From positions 1 to 8,766 of the forward strand of contig JAIPFN010000250.1 in the NCBI GenBank assembly GCA_021736615.1: a stretch of 8,766 nt of DNA, given 5' to 3'. Origin of the DNA: Phycisphaerae bacterium (GTDB lineage: Bacteria; Planctomycetota; Phycisphaerae; Sedimentisphaerales; Anaerohalosphaeraceae). Positions 7,163-8,766 of this stretch are shown in pieces. A program made the translations under genes and the position numbers. The notes beneath the pieces are model-generated. The model was not told the DNA's origin. It was given only the letters and a program-made list of their open reading frames with translations, and made no database searches. How positions within the stretch are numbered: the stretch's first letter is position 1; each line of letters opens with the position of its first letter.

Positions 7163-7283
7163 ATTTTTAATTTTATTCTGATATAAAGCTTGCTGCTTTG
7201 CTGCTTTAAGCCCTGAAAAGCTGGATTTTGCGGTTAGTGCAGTTTAAAGACAAATATAAATAGAAATTTTTATCAGTTTTCTC
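7163..7283. other. divergent intergenic DNA between the phosphoesterase and the cold-shock gene
   Basis: AT-rich, no reading frame. It contains a tandem 8-mer TGCTGCTT (7191-7198 and 7199-7206), which sits in a weak TAAAGC/GCTTTA hairpin (7184-7189 with 7203-7208). No function can be assigned. Confidence 0.4.
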
Positions 7284-7311
7284 TTGAACATTTGCCGATA
7301 GTGTGTAGTAT
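7284..7311 (+). promoter_or_regulatory. sigma-70-type promoter of the cold-shock gene
   Basis: TTGAAC (7284-7289) and TAGTAT (7306-7311) are spaced by 16 bases. The T-rich TTTTCTC directly before the -35 box matches the promoters of both GLUG-type genes. Transcription from about 7318 would give a leader of about 95 nt, long for so small a gene but usual for cold-shock mRNAs. Confidence 0.65.
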
Positions 7312-7412
7312 TGTTTTCAGAAGCCCTCTTTCGCCTGGCGAGACGGAACTATTAACTAAATTAAGACAGGCACAGTTTAACGGCCAACATAACGGCCAAG
7401 GAGTATAGTAGT

Positions 7413-7616
7413 ATGAGTAGTGGTACAGTAAAATGGTTTAACGCAAGTAAGGGTTTTGGCTTTATTGCCCCGGATAATGGTGGTGACGATCTTTTTGTTC
7501 ATCATTCAGAGATCAAGTGTGATGGTTATGCGAGCCTCGACGAGAACCAAAAGGTTACTTTTGAGGTTGGCGAAGGCAAGAAGGGTCCATGTGCTACAGC
7601 AGTAACACCTGCATAA
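7413..7616 (+). CDS. CspA-family cold-shock protein
   Basis: A 67-residue single cold-shock domain, the normal size for this family. These small cytoplasmic beta-barrels bind single-stranded RNA/DNA and act as RNA chaperones. The opening [17 protein letters not shown] contains RNP1 (K-G-F-G-F-I, residues 13-18), and D-L-F-V-H-H-S (26-32) is RNP2. The C-terminus ([14 protein letters not shown]) corresponds to the usual G-x-x-A-x-x-V-x-P end, with a cysteine at 60 where other members often have glutamine; another cysteine is at 36. AAGGAG (7398-7403) lies 9 bases before the ATG. It is flanked by its own promoter and a strong terminator, so it is monocistronic. Confidence 0.97.
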   Translation: MSSGTVKWFNASKGFGFIAPDNGGDDLFVHHSEIKCDGYASLDENQKVTFEVGEGKKGPCATAVTPA

Positions 7617-7638
7617 CGCGGATTCAGCTAAAAAATCG

Positions 7639-7671
7639 AAAGCCCTGCTATATCATTAGCAGGGCTTTTTT
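7639..7671 (+). terminator. intrinsic terminator of the cold-shock gene
   Basis: A perfect 10-12 bp stem, AGCCCTGCTA (7641-7650) against TAGCAGGGCT (7657-7666), has a 6-nt loop and a run of six T (7666-7671). It lies 22 bases after the stop codon. Confidence 0.95.
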
Positions 7672-7808
7672 AGCATAAATATCTGTATCTTTAAGATGCA
7701 GTTTCAAGATTTATAAAAAACTAAAGTTTTTTTGGTCTTTGGACAGGTTGTTCTTCGCGCTGACATTGCCACCTTTTTTGATTTCTGTTTAACTTTTTAG
7801 GAGCAGCA

Positions 7809-7970
7809 ATGGCAAAAGCTATAAAGATTTCACCTGAAGGCAGGAAATGTGTTTTTCCGCTTTGCAATCATAACTTGAGTATCTATAACCACAAGGATTA
7901 CTGCCGTTTGCATTGGGATCAGATACCTGATGAAAAAAAGGCTAAAATCCCATATCAGCATACAAAATAA
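7809..7970 (+). CDS. small Cys/His zinc-ribbon-like protein (53 residues)
   Basis: ATG at 7809, TAA at 7968-7970, and AGGAG (7799-7803) 5 bases before the start make this a credible gene although it is very short. The protein is basic at its N-terminus (MAKAIKISPEGRK) and carries C14-x4-C19 and C32-x2-H35, separated by 12 residues that include L-S-I-Y-N (23-27). The pattern C-x4-C...L-S-x-Y-N...C-x2-H occurs as a small zinc-binding knuckle in some bacterial DNA-binding or HTH proteins (from memory of such sequences, not a database result). Here it forms nearly the whole protein. A role in nucleic-acid binding is an inference. It follows the cold-shock terminator by about 140 bases; no clear promoter was found in that gap. 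Confidence 0.72.
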   Translation: MAKAIKISPEGRKCVFPLCNHNLSIYNHKDYCRLHWDQIPDEKKAKIPYQHTK

Positions 7971-8066
7971 ACTCACTCAGACTGTTATATCCCGGGTCTG
8001 CCTTTTGGCCTTATTGTTAATTTCAGGCCTAATTCTGCCAGCCTAAATTGCCCATTCTAATTTAAT

Positions 8067-8200
8067 GTACTGGGGACTAATGGCGGTTGCTTAAGCAATT
8101 ATTTATAATATAGCCAGCACTCAAAATGACGTTTTCAGGGAAAAATTAAAGATTCTCCAGTTAAACAAATCCTTAACGAACCGCCATTGGTACTGGGGAC
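8067..8200. mobile_element. candidate MITE: 112-bp element with terminal inverted repeats and 11-bp flanking direct repeats
   Basis: The 11-mer GTACTGGGGAC occurs at 8067-8077 and 8190-8200. The 112 bases exactly between the copies (8078-8189) begin TAATGGCGGTTGCTTAAG; the reverse complement of their other end is CAATGGCGGTTCGTTAAG, giving 18-bp terminal inverted repeats matching at 15 positions. The interior is AT-rich with no reading frame. Terminal inverted repeats that abut a perfect direct repeat are what a non-autonomous insertion with target-site duplication looks like. An alternative is a large stem-loop with REP-like character. Confidence 0.55.
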
Positions 8201-8328
8201 CTTCATTTTTTTGGTGGATATTCAGTTTTTTCACCAGGCAAAATCTACGCTTAAGGCCTCAAAAACGCCTATTTTGAATTTTTATTTTGCCCATCTTCTC
8301 TATATTTTTCCTAATAGAAATTTTTCTC
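8201..8328. other. AT-rich intergenic DNA upstream of the second GLUG-type gene
   Basis: No gene or clear hairpin was seen between the MITE-like element and the promoter. T-tracts near 8207-8212, 8226-8231 and 8306-8325 may form bent or UP-element-like DNA for the promoter at 8329. Confidence 0.35.
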
Positions 8329-8357
8329 TTGACAAAGTCGCTCTAGACTGCTATTTT
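8329..8357 (+). promoter_or_regulatory. sigma-70-type promoter of the second GLUG-type gene
   Basis: A consensus TTGACA (8329-8334) and TATTTT (8352-8357) are separated by 17 bases. The box is the end of TTTTTCTCTTGACA (8321-8334), identical to the promoter of the 1105-residue paralogue. The predicted leader is about 118 nt. It contains a hairpin (GTATT/ATGAG at 8408-8417 with CTCAATAC at 8431-8438, one bulged A). Confidence 0.8.
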
Positions 8358-8482
8358 TAGTGATGATGCATTAGGTTTTTTTAATCCGTAATTAACATAA
8401 GTGATGGGTATTATGAGTTTGGGCTTGTTGCTCAATACTAAAATTTAAATGCCCATAGAACTTTAGGTTAGGAGATTTAGCG

Positions 8483-8766
8483 ATGAAAAAGAAAATTGTA
8501 GTATTGTTGTTAGCGATGGTGTTTTTGGCAGGTATTAGTTCGGCAGCGGTTGTGATTAATGATCAAGCGGGGCTTCAGGCTATCGCGAGTGATTTGGCAG
8601 GCAATTACGTGTTAGGCAATGATATCGTTCTTACCGGGGGATTTACAAGCATTCTGAATTTCGCCGGTACTTTTGACGGTGGCATGCACACAATCGATGG
8701 CTTAACCGCCACTACTACAGGTACCCGAAATAGTGCCATTTTCGGCAGCACGGTGGCCGGTAGTGT
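8483..8766 (+). CDS. second GLUG-type secreted protein, N-terminal part (cut by window end)
   Basis: The ATG at 8483 opens a frame of 94 complete codons that is still open at the window end. AGGAG (8470-8474) lies 8 bases upstream. The N-terminus is a signal peptide (K2-K4, hydrophobic core, cleavage near I-S-S-A-A, about residue 21). The mature start aligns with the 1105-residue protein without gaps for the first ~55 residues. Shared blocks include L-Q-A-I, YVLGNDIVLTG, FTSI, GTFDG and IDGL; I count roughly 55-60% identity by eye over ~73 aligned positions after the signal peptide. It is therefore the beginning of the same beta-helix domain. The remaining domains lie outside the window. As an exported beta-helix protein it is likely a surface or matrix component; no activity can be assigned. 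Confidence 0.9.
   Translation, partial: MKKKIVVLLLAMVFLAGISSAAVVINDQAGLQAIASDLAGNYVLGNDIVLTGGFTSILNFAGTFDGGMHTIDGLTATTTGTRNSAIFGSTVAGS

Noticed and set aside
7978..8006. A possible terminator after the 53-residue gene (CAGAC/GTCTG followed by CCTTTT)
   Set aside because: The stem is only 5 bp with a 13-nt loop and the T-run is only four, too weak to call.
1..8766. Search for CRISPR arrays, tRNA or rRNA genes
   Set aside because: No regularly spaced repeats, tRNA cloverleaf signatures or rRNA-like segments were seen on either strand.

Overview
The window looks like chromosomal DNA from a low-to-mid GC member of the Planctomycetota, most likely the Phycisphaerae. This rests on large secreted beta-helix/Ig-like proteins and a secreted phosphoesterase that carry short dockerin-like EF-hand modules ending in an A-x-W-L signature, a style common in that group. 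The taxonomic call is an inference from protein style, since no marker gene is present.

Layout. Positions 1-416 (minus) hold the N-terminal part of a UDP-glucose 4-epimerase (galE), cut by the window edge. Immediately upstream of it (467-1033, minus) is a small lipoprotein of unknown function with a good promoter; the two probably form one transcript. Positions 1034-1666 have no gene, but contain the 3' end of a group II intron (domains V and VI, 1374-1446, minus) with no ribozyme core or reverse transcriptase. A strong terminator (1587-1629) follows. Positions 1667-4984 (minus) encode a 1105-residue secreted modular protein: signal peptide, GLUG-type beta-helix, fibronectin-like region, two Ig/PKD-like units and two EF-hand modules. 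A roughly 360-nt structured leader and a clear promoter (5349-5377) precede it. Positions 5602-5709 (plus) are a decayed start of an ECF sigma factor. Positions 5914-7092 (minus) encode a secreted calcineurin-like metallophosphoesterase with a C-terminal dockerin-like tail. Positions 7413-7616 (plus) encode a CspA-type cold-shock protein with its own promoter and terminator. Positions 7809-7970 (plus) encode a 53-residue Cys/His zinc-ribbon-like protein. Positions 8067-8200 look like a tiny insertion element (MITE-like). At 8483 (plus) a second GLUG-type secreted protein begins, paralogous to the 1105-residue one, and runs off the window.

How they may work together. The two GLUG proteins and the phosphoesterase are all predicted to be exported. 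The 1105-residue protein and the phosphoesterase share dockerin-like modules, suggesting a common extracellular attachment or scaffold partner that is not encoded here. The two GLUG paralogues lie in opposite orientation and have the same 14-base element (TTTTTCTCTTGACA) at their -35 regions; a near copy precedes the cold-shock gene. The parts judged most worth a second look are the MITE-like element, the intron relic, the domain insertion inside the large protein, and the shared promoter element.
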